From contig NZ_JADHDT010000001.1 of NCBI RefSeq assembly GCF_016820445.1, forward strand, positions 647,015 through 711,014: a stretch of DNA of 64,000 nt. Direction: 5' to 3'. Source of the stretch: Sphingomonas beigongshangi (GTDB lineage: Bacteria > Pseudomonadota > Alphaproteobacteria > Sphingomonadales > Sphingomonadaceae). Below the pieces are notes generated by a model, which saw only the letters and a program-made list of their open reading frames with translations, did no database searches and was not told the DNA's origin. This document shows, in pieces, positions 9,538 to 18,341 of the stretch. Numbering within the stretch: position 1 is the first letter of the stretch; every line of letters starts with the position of its first letter. A program made the position numbers and the translations under genes.

Positions 9538-9669
9538 GACGCGAGCGTCTAGGATCATATCCGGTGATCGGCAATGGCTGCATCCGTAACGACCCTTGAT
9601 CGATTTTAATGCAGCAATCCTGATGCTTTGCTTTGTGCCCGCTTCAAGCTTTCCGGGGGTCTTTACAGG

Positions 9670-10401
9670 GTGGCCAGCTGTCTCGCCGCGCGCGTCGGCG
9701 AACTCATCGACTTGTCGCAAAGCGAGACGGCGGCGCTGGACGCGCTGGAGCAGCGCGAGCGGCAGCTGCGGCGGGGCGCGGTGCTGCTGCGCGAGAACGA
9801 CCGGCTGGGCGAGCTGTTCGTGATCAAACGCGGGACGATGATGAGCTACGTCATCCTGCCCGACGGCAGCCGCCAGATCCTTCGATTTCTCTTCCCCGGC
9901 GACATGGCCGCGATGTCCGGGTTGATCTATCGGGGGGCCACCGAAACGGTGATGGCGCTGACCGAATGCGCGGTCGCGCCCGTCGAGCGCAGCCTGTTCG
10001 CCGCGACGATCGTCGCTCATCCCCGGCTGGCCGCGATGCTGCTCGCGCTCGATCAGATGGAGCGCGTCGCGCTGACCGACCGCCTGGCGGGGCTGGGCCG
10101 CACGTCGGCGAAGGCGCGCGTCGCGGCGCTGCTGATCGAGATCCGGGACCGGCTGCGCGAGCGGCGCGCACCCACCGAACGCTCCTTCGTGCTCGGCCTG
10201 ACCCAGGAAGAGATTGGCGATGCCACCGGGCTGACCGCCGTGCACGTCAACCGCATGCTGCGCCAGCTCGAGGACGAGGGGCTGATCGCGCGCGAAGGCG
10301 GGCGCTTTACCTTCCTGGACGAGCAGGGGCTGATGCGCGCCGCCAACCATGTCGAGCGCGGCGGCGGCATCGACCTCGCCTGGCTGCCGCAAGGGCGCTA
10401 G
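9670..10401 (+). CDS. Crp/Fnr-family transcriptional regulator
   Basis: A 243-residue regulator with an N-terminal cyclic-nucleotide-binding-fold sensor ('[17 protein letters not shown]' near 38-54, '[12 protein letters not shown]' near 76). The C-terminal winged helix-turn-helix '[20 protein letters not shown]' lies near residues 177-196. No cysteine cluster for an Fe-S centre is visible, and the cAMP-contact arginine-serine pair of CRP is not evident, so the effector is unknown. The GTG at 9670 is chosen. An upstream TTG at 9628 would add 14 residues, but GGGGG lies about ten bases before the GTG. It diverges from murA. Confidence 0.85.
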   Translation: MASCLAARVGELIDLSQSETAALDALEQRERQLRRGAVLLRENDRLGELFVIKRGTMMSYVILPDGSRQILRFLFPGDMAAMSGLIYRGATETVMALTECAVAPVERSLFAATIVAHPRLAAMLLALDQMERVALTDRLAGLGRTSAKARVAALLIEIRDRLRERRAPTERSFVLGLTQEEIGDATGLTAVHVNRMLRQLEDEGLIAREGGRFTFLDEQGLMRAANHVERGGGIDLAWLPQGR

Positions 10402-10521
10402 TTCGCGGTTCAGCGAGGCTCGATCGTGGCGGCGCCGGGAAGCGCTCACCGCTCCGATCTCGGCAAGGACGCCTAGGGGGCAGCGACGAGGGTGGCGATC
10501 GCCCCCGTCAGGCCGGGCCGC

Positions 10522-10872
10522 TTACGCCTTTTCCAGCGTACACTGCAGCGGATGCTGGTTCTGGCGGGCGAAGTCGATGACCTGCCCGACCTTCGTTTCC
10601 GCCACCTCGTAGGAGAAGACGCCGCAGACGCCGACCCCCTTTTGATGGACGTGCAGCATGACCCGCGTCGCCTCCTCCATGTTCATCCGGAAGAAGCGCT
10701 GCAGGCACAGGACGACGAACTCCATCGGCGTATAGTCGTCGTTGAGCATCAATACGCGATAGGGCGTCGGCTGCTTCGTGCGCGCGCGGGTCTTGGTGGC
10801 GAGGCCGGTTCCGGTCCCGTCATCCTGCCCATCGTCGCGGCGCTCGGCCATGTGGATCGGTGCGATTGTCAT
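10522..10872 (-). CDS. clpS: ATP-dependent Clp protease adaptor ClpS
   Basis: ClpS delivers N-degron substrates to ClpAP and modulates ClpA. The core is unmistakable: '[17 protein letters not shown]' near residues 33-49, with the [10 protein letters not shown] substrate pocket, and '[19 protein letters not shown]' near 74-92. The N-terminus is a charged linker. Two starts are possible, ATG at 10872 (MTIAPIHM) and ATG at 10851; neither has a strong ribosome binding site, and the longer is given. clpA is not adjacent here. The gene lies downstream of the phasin gene on the same strand with about 150 bases between them. Confidence 0.95.
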   Translation of the reverse strand: MTIAPIHMAERRDDGQDDGTGTGLATKTRARTKQPTPYRVLMLNDDYTPMEFVVLCLQRFFRMNMEEATRVMLHVHQKGVGVCGVFSYEVAETKVGQVIDFARQNQHPLQCTLEKA

Positions 10873-11024
10873 GGTGAAGCGCCGAAATATGGCATCGGAG
10901 GGCGTGGGGGCAAGGGCTTGCGGCAGCAAAAAGGGCGGCCGCATCGCTGCGCCCGCCCCGTTCGTCCCGTTCCCGGGCATGTCTGTTGGCAAAACACGCG
11001 GGAAGCGTGCTTTCACCGGGACGC

Positions 11025-11693
11025 TTACGCGCTGACCTTCATCTTTTCGGCAGCAAGCGCGACGCGGTTCGAGATCGGCTGGGCGACCTCGCCGGCGAGC
11101 TTCAGCATCGTCTCGGCACGTGCCGAGCTCTCCGCGACCAGCGCGTCGAACGCGTTGCGGGCATAATCGGCCTGCAGCTTCATCAGCTCGGTCGGCGACT
11201 TGACGCCGGCCATCTGCTTGGCGGCGGCGGTCGCTTCCTCGAACGCCTTCTTGGCATAAGCGAGGCCGTCATGGCTGAGCGATTCGAAGCCGCGCGCCGC
11301 GATGCGCGACGATTCGACCAGCGCCTCGACGTTGCCGCGACCGAAGTCCGCGGCCTCTTCCATGATCTTCTGTCCCTTTTCCATCGCGCCCTTGGCGCGG
11401 TCGCCCGCCTCGTTCATGAAACCCTGCGCCTTGGCGGTGGCGGTCTCTGCGGCGGTCTTCGCGGTATCGATCGTGTCCATGGTCACTTCCTTCACTGCGG
11501 GAGCCGGAGTCGCGACGGGCGCTGCGGCATCGGGTTGCGGGAGCGCGGGCGGTTCCGGCACGCGCGGAGCCGGCTTCACGCCGGTCGGTTTGGCTGACGC
11601 AGACACGGGTACGGCGTCGGCGAACGGAACGGCGGTCGTCGCGACCGACGGTTTCGCGGCCTTGCGGACGGGCTTGGAGGTCTTGTCCACCAT
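11025..11693 (-). CDS. Phasin family protein (PHA granule-associated)
   Basis: A 222-residue protein. The first 75 residues are Ala/Pro/Lys-rich ([20 protein letters not shown] near 52-71). They are followed by a long amphipathic alpha-helical phasin domain with no cysteines ('[18 protein letters not shown]', '[16 protein letters not shown]'). Phasins coat polyhydroxyalkanoate granules and limit their coalescence. The gene follows phaC on the same strand (105 bases), so it is likely co-regulated with polymer synthesis. The start at 11693 has GGAG seven bases upstream; a tandem ATG lies at 11696. The disordered N-terminal tail resembles alphaproteobacterial phasins with a PAKKA-like linker. 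Confidence 0.9.
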   Translation of the reverse strand: MVDKTSKPVRKAAKPSVATTAVPFADAVPVSASAKPTGVKPAPRVPEPPALPQPDAAAPVATPAPAVKEVTMDTIDTAKTAAETATAKAQGFMNEAGDRAKGAMEKGQKIMEEAADFGRGNVEALVESSRIAARGFESLSHDGLAYAKKAFEEATAAAKQMAGVKSPTELMKLQADYARNAFDALVAESSARAETMLKLAGEVAQPISNRVALAAEKMKVSA

Positions 11694-11798
11694 CATCCTG
11701 CTCCAGTGTTTTGCTGCAGCGCACAATAATGAATGATTCGGGCATTATCAAGAGGTTTTGTGCACTGCACCAACGCTCGAGGCACCCTTTCCGTAGCG

Positions 11799-13538
11799 TC
11801 ACCGCGCCCGGACATAGTCCCCCGGCGCGTCGCAGAGCGCGGGCAGCGTCCCCTCGCCCGGGACGCGCGCGCCAATCGCGGCCACCATGTCGCCGCCCCG
11901 GTCGCGCAGCCATGTTTCCCAGTCGGGCCACCAGCTGCCCCGCGTCTCGGTCGCGCCGGCGAGGAAGTCGGCGAGCGATTCGGGTGACGCGCCGGGCGGG
12001 GCGTCGTTGGTCCAATATTGATACTTGCCCGCCGCCGGTGGATTGACGACGCCCGCGATATGGCCCGAGCCGGCGAGCACGAAGCGGAGGGGCCCGGTGA
12101 AGAGACGCGTGATCTTCCACACGCTTTCGGGCGGGGCGATATGATCCTCCCGCCCCGCCTGGACATAGGCCGGCGTCGCGACCCTGGTCAGGTCGAGCGG
12201 CACGCCCGCGACGGACAGGGCGCCCGGCCGTACCAGCAGATTGTCGCGATACAGGTCCGTCAGGTACGAAAGATGCCATTTGGCTGGCAGGTTGGTGACG
12301 TCGCCGTTCCAGTGGAGCAGGTCGAACGGCATGTGATCCTTGCCCAGCAGATAGTTGCTGGTGACGTAATTCCAGATCAGGTCGCGCCCGCGCAGCAGGT
12401 TGAAGGTCGCCGCCAGGTAGCGCCCGTCGAGGAACCCCTGCGGCGACAGGGCGCCGATCAGCGCCAGTTGCTCGTCGTCGACGAAATGGGTCAGGTCGCC
12501 CGCCGCGGCGAAATCGACCTGCGCGGTCAGGAAGGTGGCGGACGCGACCTTGTCCGCCGCGCCGCACGCGGCGAGCAGCGCCAGCGTCGCCGCCAGCGTC
12601 GTCCCCGCGACGCAATAGCCGATCGTGTGGACCGACGGCACGTCGAGCAGGTCGCGCACCGTGTCGATCGCATCGATCTGCGCGCCGACGTAATCGTCCC
12701 AGATCACGTCCTTCATCGACGCGTCCGCCGACTTCCACGACACCATGAACACCGTGATGCCGCGCTCCACCGCCCAGCGGATGAAGCTCTTTTCCGGCGT
12801 CAGGTCGAGGATGTAAAAGCGGTTGATCCAGGGCGGGAAGATGACCAGCGGCGTCGCCAGCACCGACTCCGTCGTCGGCGCGTACTGGATCAGCTCGTAG
12901 AGCGGCGTGCGCTTCACCACCTTGCCCGGCGTCGTTGCCAGATCGCGCCCGATCTCGAAGGCGTCGGCGGGGCTGTGCGTCATCTGCCCCTTGCCGATGT
13001 CGGCGAGCATGTGCTGCAGCCCGTCGAGCAGGTTCTGCCCCTTGGTCTCGATCGTCCGCTGCACCACCTCGGGATTGGTGGCCGGAAAGTTCGACGGGCT
13101 CATCGCATCGACGAAGCCCTTGGCGGCAAAGCGCACCTGCTGCTTCTGCTTTTCGTCCAGTCCGTCCAGCTGGTCGACGCCGCGCAACATATGGTCGGCG
13201 ATCAGATTGTAGCTGCGCCGGACCCAGTCGAAATAGGGATCGTCGCGCCAGGCCGGATCCTTGAACCGCTTGTCGCGCGCATCGCCCTCCGACGCGGGCG
13301 GCGGCGGCGGCGCGGCGGCGGGATCGAGGAACCGCTGCCACAGGCTGAGGCTGTCCGACCAGAAATCGCGGGCCTGCGCGGCCGCCGGCGTGTCGGTGAT
13401 GCCCGGAAGCCGGGCGGCGTCGAACCAGTCGAGCCCCTGCTCCATCATCATCTGCTGCGCACGCCCCATCACCCAGGTCCAGTGCTGGAGTTCGCTGAGA
13501 TCAGGCGTCTTGGGGGATGTCGGGTTCGGGTCGGCCAT
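11799..13538 (-). CDS. phaC: Class I poly(3-hydroxyalkanoate) synthase
   Basis: PhaC polymerises (R)-3-hydroxyacyl-CoA into PHA on granule surfaces. At 579 residues it has class I length. The lipase-like box is GYCVAGT with nucleophile Cys309, the aspartate is Asp465 in 'REDHIAPP', and the histidine is His493 in 'SGHIAGV', completing the triad. The N-terminal domain contains 'DPYFDWVRRSYNL', where class I enzymes carry a similar segment. The ATG at 13538 has GGAGAGGAAGCC directly upstream. The phasin gene follows on the same strand; phaA/phaB are not nearby. Confidence 0.96.
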   Translation of the reverse strand: MADPNPTSPKTPDLSELQHWTWVMGRAQQMMMEQGLDWFDAARLPGITDTPAAAQARDFWSDSLSLWQRFLDPAAAPPPPPASEGDARDKRFKDPAWRDDPYFDWVRRSYNLIADHMLRGVDQLDGLDEKQKQQVRFAAKGFVDAMSPSNFPATNPEVVQRTIETKGQNLLDGLQHMLADIGKGQMTHSPADAFEIGRDLATTPGKVVKRTPLYELIQYAPTTESVLATPLVIFPPWINRFYILDLTPEKSFIRWAVERGITVFMVSWKSADASMKDVIWDDYVGAQIDAIDTVRDLLDVPSVHTIGYCVAGTTLAATLALLAACGAADKVASATFLTAQVDFAAAGDLTHFVDDEQLALIGALSPQGFLDGRYLAATFNLLRGRDLIWNYVTSNYLLGKDHMPFDLLHWNGDVTNLPAKWHLSYLTDLYRDNLLVRPGALSVAGVPLDLTRVATPAYVQAGREDHIAPPESVWKITRLFTGPLRFVLAGSGHIAGVVNPPAAGKYQYWTNDAPPGASPESLADFLAGATETRGSWWPDWETWLRDRGGDMVAAIGARVPGEGTLPALCDAPGDYVRAR

Positions 13539-13677
13539 GGCTTCCTCTCCGCGGATCGGCATAGCGGGTAAGCACAGACGGGGGAACCGCTTAACGCCCC
13601 CGACGCGGGATCGGAAATGGCTTTGCCCGCGCGCCGCGAACCGGCATAGCTCTCGCGAAATCTCGGGGAGAGCAGGA

Positions 13678-15489
13678 ATGATGCGGATCGACAGGCGCAC
13701 GTACGTGGCGATGATGGCGGGCGCCGCCGCGTCGGCGATGATGCCGGCTGCGCTGCACGCGCAGGCCGGGCGCGACGATGCCGCGCTGCTCGCGTTCCTT
13801 GACGCAGCGTTCGATGCGCAGGTGGCGCTGAGCCCGGAGACGCAGACCGGGCTTGGCCTCAAGACGAACTACGACCGGCTCGACGACTATACGGACGCCG
13901 CCACGCGCCGCAGCCTCGCGCTGTCCCAAAGCCAGCTTGCCGAGATGAAGCGCCGGTTCAGTCCCGACCGGCTGGGGCCGCAGGCGCGGCTGAGCTATCG
14001 CCTGTTCGAGGAACAGGTGGCGACCGACGCGCGCCAGGCGCAATATCGCGACTATGCCTTCCCCGTGTCGACCAACGGCAGCCCCGCGGGCGACATTCCC
14101 GTCTTCCTGATCAACCAGCACCGCGTCGACACCGTCGCCGACGCACGCGCCTATATCGCCCGGATCGTCGACAGCCGCCGCGTGATGCAGGAGGTCGCCG
14201 ACCGCATGCGCGCCGCCGCGGCGAAGGGCATCGTCCCGCCCAAGATGGTCTTCGCCCCCGCCCGCGGCGATGCGAAGCAGGTGATCACGGGTGCGCCGTT
14301 CGACACCGGCGCGGACAGCACCCTGCTTGCCGACTTCAAGACGAAGGTCGGCAAGCTTTCCGCCCCTGCCGCTACCAAGGCGCAGCTGATCGCCGACGCG
14401 ACCGCGGCGCTGAAGGGTCCGTTCCGCCAGGGGTTCGACATTCTGTTCGCCGCGCTCGACACGATCGAGCCCCTGTCAAAGGGCAATGACGGCGCGTGGA
14501 GCCTGCCGGGCGGCGACGCCTATTACCAGGCGCGCCTGGCCTATTACACGACGACCGACCTGACCGCGGACCAGATCCACCAGCTCGGACTCGACCAGGT
14601 GGCGGCGATCCATGCGGAGATGCAGGGGGTGATGACGCGGATCGGCTATGCCGGCACGCTGCAGCAGCTGTTCGCCGCGCTGCGCACCGACCCGAAGTTC
14701 AAATATTCCAATACGCAGGCCGGCCGGCAGCAGTATCTGGCGGATGCCCGCGCCGCGATCGCCCAGACGATGGCGGCCGCGCCACGCTTCTTCCGCCGCC
14801 TGCCCAAGGCGGCGCTCGAGGTGCGAGCGGTCGAACCGTGGCGGCAGGAAACCGCGTCGGTGGCCTTCTACAACCCGCCCGCGCCGGACGGATCGCGGCC
14901 GGGCATCTTCTACGTCAATCTCGCGGATATGAACCAGGTCCAGAAGCCGCAGGTGGAGGGCATTGCCCATCACGAGGGCGCACCGGGCCATCATTTCCAG
15001 ATCGCGCGCGCGCAGGAACTCGGGACGCTGCCCAAGTTCCGCCGCTTCGGCTATTACGGCGCCTATACGGAGGGCTGGGGCCTCTATTCCGAACGGCTCG
15101 CCAAGGAGATGGGGGCGTATACCGACCCCTATGCCGAACTCGGCATGCTGTCGCTGCAGGTGTGGCGTGCCTGCCGCCTGGTCCTCGATACCGGCATGCA
15201 TGCCAAGCGCTGGAGCCGCGACAAGGCCATCGCCTATTTCACCGACAACGCGCCGCTGTCGCAACGCGACGTGGTCAAGGAAGTCGACCGCTACATCAAC
15301 AATCCGGGCCAGGCGACGAGCTACATGGTCGGCCAGCTCCGCATCGCCGGCCTGCGGAGGAAGGCGGAGGGCGCGCTCGGCGCGAAGTTCCAGCTGCCCG
15401 ACTTCCACGAGGTGGTGCTCGCCAACGGCGCCTTGCCGCTGGGCGTGCTGGAGGAACAGGTCGACGCCTGGGTGGCGGGAGTGCGGTAG
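13678..15489 (+). CDS. DUF885 family exported metallopeptidase-like protein
   Basis: A 603-residue DUF885 protein with an N-terminal signal of about 32 residues ('DRRTYVAMMAGAAASAMM') that has a double arginine and may be Tat-dependent. The probable zinc motif is 'HHEGAPGHHF' at residues 431-440, followed by 'YTEGWGLYSERLA' near 462, the downstream glutamate motif of this family. Function is unproven; relatives are called carboxypeptidase-like. The ATG at 13678 (tandem with 13681) follows GGGGAG. A palindromic repeat lies after its stop. Confidence 0.88.
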   Translation: MMRIDRRTYVAMMAGAAASAMMPAALHAQAGRDDAALLAFLDAAFDAQVALSPETQTGLGLKTNYDRLDDYTDAATRRSLALSQSQLAEMKRRFSPDRLGPQARLSYRLFEEQVATDARQAQYRDYAFPVSTNGSPAGDIPVFLINQHRVDTVADARAYIARIVDSRRVMQEVADRMRAAAAKGIVPPKMVFAPARGDAKQVITGAPFDTGADSTLLADFKTKVGKLSAPAATKAQLIADATAALKGPFRQGFDILFAALDTIEPLSKGNDGAWSLPGGDAYYQARLAYYTTTDLTADQIHQLGLDQVAAIHAEMQGVMTRIGYAGTLQQLFAALRTDPKFKYSNTQAGRQQYLADARAAIAQTMAAAPRFFRRLPKAALEVRAVEPWRQETASVAFYNPPAPDGSRPGIFYVNLADMNQVQKPQVEGIAHHEGAPGHHFQIARAQELGTLPKFRRFGYYGAYTEGWGLYSERLAKEMGAYTDPYAELGMLSLQVWRACRLVLDTGMHAKRWSRDKAIAYFTDNAPLSQRDVVKEVDRYINNPGQATSYMVGQLRIAGLRRKAEGALGAKFQLPDFHEVVLANGALPLGVLEEQVDAWVAGVR

Positions 15490-15505
15490 GAGCCGACGCG
15501 CTCTC

Positions 15506-15550
15506 CCCTCACCCGGCCGGCGCTGTCGCACGCGGTTGGACGGGTGAGGG
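15506..15550. repeat. Intergenic inverted repeat
   Basis: CCCTCACCCG (15506-15515) and CGGGTGAGGG (15541-15550) are perfect 10-base complements around a GC-rich spacer, in the gap after the DUF885 gene. There is no T-run. A related CCCTCACCC-type hairpin occurs at 47669-47739, so it may be a dispersed extragenic palindrome rather than a classical terminator. Confidence 0.45.
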
Positions 15551-15672
15551 CGGCACGCGCCGCAACATCTTTGCGTCCCTGCATCTCCGCACGAACACAT
15601 TCCATCGCCGCGGGGTGGCCACTCCCCCTCGCGCGGCGTAGGTAGACGGCACCTGCAACCATATGGTGCCCC

Positions 15673-16881
15673 ATGTCCGACGACTTCTACCGCATCAAAC
15701 GCCTGCCGCCCTACATCATCGCCGAAGTCAACGCGATGCGGGCGGCGGCGCGCAGCGGGGGCGAGGACATCATCGATCTGGGCATGGGCAACCCCGATCT
15801 GCCGCCACCACCGCACGTCATCGAAAAGCTGGTCGAGGTCGCGCAGAAGCCGTCGGCACACGGCTACTCGCAGTCGAAGGGGATCCCCGGCCTGCGCCGC
15901 GCCCAGGCCAATTATTACGGCCGCCGCTTCGGCGTCGATGTCGATCCCGAGACGGAGGTCGTCGTGACCATGGGGTCGAAGGAGGGGCTCGCCAGTCTCG
16001 CCACCGCGATCACCGCACCGGGCGACGTCATCCTCGCGCCCAACCCGTCCTATCCGATCCACACCTTCGGCTTCATCATCGCCGGCGCGACGATCCGCGC
16101 CGTGCCGACGACGCCCGACGAGGCCTATTTCGCCAGCCTGCAGCGCGCGATGGAATTCACCATCCCGCGCCCCAGCGTGCTCGTCGTCAACTATCCGTCC
16201 AACCCGACGGCGGAGACGGTCGACCTCGCCTTCTACGAGCGGCTGGTGGCCTGGGCGAAGGAGAACCAGGTCTGGATCATCTCCGACCTCGCCTATTCGG
16301 AACTCTATTACGACGGAAAGCCGACCGTCTCGATCCTGCAGGTGCCGGGCGCCAAGGACGTCGCGATCGAGTTCACCAGCCTGTCGAAAACCTATTCGAT
16401 GGCGGGGTGGCGGATCGGCTTCGCGGTCGGCAACAATAAGCTGATCGCAGCGATGACGCGGGTGAAGAGCTATCTCGACTATGGCGCCTTCACGCCGATC
16501 CAGGCGGCGGCCTGCGCCGCGCTCAACGGCCCGCAGGACATCGTCGAGGCGAACCGCCAGCTCTATCACAAGCGCCGCGACGTGCTGGTCGAAAGCTTCG
16601 GCCGCGCCGGCTGGGACATCCCCGCGCCGCCTGCCTCGATGTTCGCCTGGGCACCGCTGCCGCCGGCCTTGCGCCACCTAGGCAGCCTTGAGTTCAGCAA
16701 ACAATTGCTGACTCACGCCCATGTCGCGGTTGCGCCAGGAGTCGGCTACGGCGAGAACGGGGAAGGCTACGTGCGCATCGCGATGGTGGAAAACGAACAA
16801 CGGCTGCGTCAGGCCGCGCGCAACGTGAAGCGCTACCTTTCCAGCATGGGCGTCAACACGCCGAGCCGGAACGCGGGTTGA
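15673..16881 (+). CDS. Class I/II aminotransferase, AlaC-like (alanine or LL-diaminopimelate type)
   Basis: A 402-residue fold-type I PLP aminotransferase. 'DLGMGNPDLPPP' near residues 36-47 and 'NYPSNPTAET' near 176 are substrate and cofactor segments. The Schiff-base lysine is Lys239 in 'SLSKTYSMAGWRIGF'. The sequence style (KRLPPYIIAEVN at the N-terminus) is that of the AlaC/YfdZ pyruvate-alanine transaminase subgroup. The start ATG at 15673 lacks an obvious Shine-Dalgarno but matches the family N-terminus. It lies alone between the DUF885 gene and the permease gene. Confidence 0.9.
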   Translation: MSDDFYRIKRLPPYIIAEVNAMRAAARSGGEDIIDLGMGNPDLPPPPHVIEKLVEVAQKPSAHGYSQSKGIPGLRRAQANYYGRRFGVDVDPETEVVVTMGSKEGLASLATAITAPGDVILAPNPSYPIHTFGFIIAGATIRAVPTTPDEAYFASLQRAMEFTIPRPSVLVVNYPSNPTAETVDLAFYERLVAWAKENQVWIISDLAYSELYYDGKPTVSILQVPGAKDVAIEFTSLSKTYSMAGWRIGFAVGNNKLIAAMTRVKSYLDYGAFTPIQAAACAALNGPQDIVEANRQLYHKRRDVLVESFGRAGWDIPAPPASMFAWAPLPPALRHLGSLEFSKQLLTHAHVAVAPGVGYGENGEGYVRIAMVENEQRLRQAARNVKRYLSSMGVNTPSRNAG

Positions 16882-16984
16882 GCGATCGTATCAGCGTGAC
16901 GGCGGGGTTCGGCGAGGCCGGGGTCTTGGGTCGTGTTCCCGCTCACGCGCCAGCACCGTTGCGCGATCGCGGACCGCGGCCGCG

Positions 16985-17761
16985 ATGACGATCGAGCCGC
17001 TCTATTCGCTCGCCGGCGTGCTGGTCGGTCTGCTCGTCGGCCTGACCGGCGTCGGCGGCGGGTCGCTGATGACGCCGATCCTGGTCCTCGCCTTCGGCTT
17101 CCACCCGGCGACGGCGGTCGGCACCGACCTGCTCTATGCGGCTGCGACCAAGACCGTCGGCACCACCGTCCACGGCTGGCGCGGTACGCTCGACTGGCGG
17201 ATCGTGGGGCGCCTCGCGACGGGCAGCGTTCCCGCGACCATCGTCACGTTGCTGCTGCTCGGCCAGGCGAGCGAACATTCGCCGGCGACGGAGCATCTGC
17301 TCGCCAGCCTGCTCGGCGTCGTGCTCGTCGCGTCCGCGGTGGCGACCCTGCTGCGGCACCGCATCGTCGCGGCGCTGACGCCGCGGCTGGGCGAAGCCCC
17401 TGGGCGCGAGCCAGTGTTCCTGACCGTCGGGCTGGGCGCCATCCTGGGCACGCTCGTCTCGCTGACCTCGGTGGGGGCAGGCGCGCTCGGCATGACGGCA
17501 TTGCTCGTCCTCTACCCCCGGCGGCCGCTGAAGAGCCTCGTCGGCGCCGACATCGCGCATGCGGTGCCGCTGACCCTGCTCGCCGGCGCCGGCCACTGGC
17601 TGCTCGGCTCGGTCGACCTCGCGCTCCTCGGCTCGTTGCTGGTCGGCTCCGTCCCCGGGATCGTCGTCGGCAGCCTGCTCGCGGGCATGATGCGCGAGGG
17701 CGCGCTGCGGCCGATCCTCGCCGCAGTCCTCGCGATCGTCGGCATCAAGCTCTTGATGTAG
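16985..17761 (+). CDS. TauE/SafE (TSUP) family membrane permease
   Basis: A 258-residue polytopic protein with about eight hydrophobic segments and the repeated glycine-rich TSUP motif. 'GLTGVGGGSLMTPIL' near residues 20-34 is mirrored by 'LTSVGAGALGMTALL' in the second half. Such permeases export sulfite, sulfoacetate or related organosulfur anions; the substrate here is unknown. Its stop is four bases from the convergent HxlR gene stop. Earlier in-frame starts lie in sequence without helical character, so ATG 16985 is preferred. Confidence 0.88.
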   Translation: MTIEPLYSLAGVLVGLLVGLTGVGGGSLMTPILVLAFGFHPATAVGTDLLYAAATKTVGTTVHGWRGTLDWRIVGRLATGSVPATIVTLLLLGQASEHSPATEHLLASLLGVVLVASAVATLLRHRIVAALTPRLGEAPGREPVFLTVGLGAILGTLVSLTSVGAGALGMTALLVLYPRRPLKSLVGADIAHAVPLTLLAGAGHWLLGSVDLALLGSLLVGSVPGIVVGSLLAGMMREGALRPILAAVLAIVGIKLLM

Positions 17762-17765
17762 CGGC

Positions 17766-18218
17766 TTATTTGCCCAATTCCTCGGGTCGGGCCCAGATCA
17801 TCTCGCCCTTCCCCAGCACGCGCCCGTCATGCGCCCGTACCGCCATGGGCGCGATCGGCCGTCGATCGCGCGCGTCGACCAGCACGGGAAAGGCGGGCTG
17901 GCAGGTTTCCCACCGTTCGCCCCACTGACGCAGCGCGACCATGGTCGGCATCAACGCGAAGCCCTTCTCGGTCAGCGAATAGCGCACCTTGCGCCGGTCA
18001 TCGGCCATCGCCTCGCGCTTCAGGATGCCGTGCTCGACCAGTCGCCCCAGGCGGTTCGCGAGGATATTGCGCGCGATCCCCAGCTCGGACTGGAACTCTT
18101 CGAAATGATGGAGACCGTTGAACGCCGCGCGCAGGATGAGAAACGCCCATCGCTCCCCCATCGCCTCCAGGGCAGCGGGCAGGCTGCATTCCTTCAGGGT
18201 CTCGCGCAGTTGTTCCAT
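17766..18218 (-). CDS. HxlR-family transcriptional regulator
   Basis: A 150-residue winged-helix regulator. 'CSLPAALEAMGERWAFLIL' near residues 10-28 is the HxlR signature (the Cys before the P..A...G.W.. pattern), followed by 'LGIARNILANRLGRLVEHG' near 48-66 as recognition helix and wing. Many HxlR proteins sense electrophiles or redox change through the N-terminal cysteine, which is present. The ATG at 18218 has GAGGTG five bases upstream; a longer in-frame extension lacks the family pattern. It diverges from the (p)ppGpp synthetase gene. Confidence 0.9.
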   Translation of the reverse strand: MEQLRETLKECSLPAALEAMGERWAFLILRAAFNGLHHFEEFQSELGIARNILANRLGRLVEHGILKREAMADDRRKVRYSLTEKGFALMPTMVALRQWGERWETCQPAFPVLVDARDRRPIAPMAVRAHDGRVLGKGEMIWARPEELGK

Positions 18219-18341
18219 CGTCACCTCGTGGCCGCGGCTAGCCGGCCAAGCTAGCGCAAATACGCCGATGCGGCAAAAACGATCACGCTCATCGGCAACA
18301 AGCCATTGCCAAAGCGTGGCGGCCCGCCCCATGTTGATGCT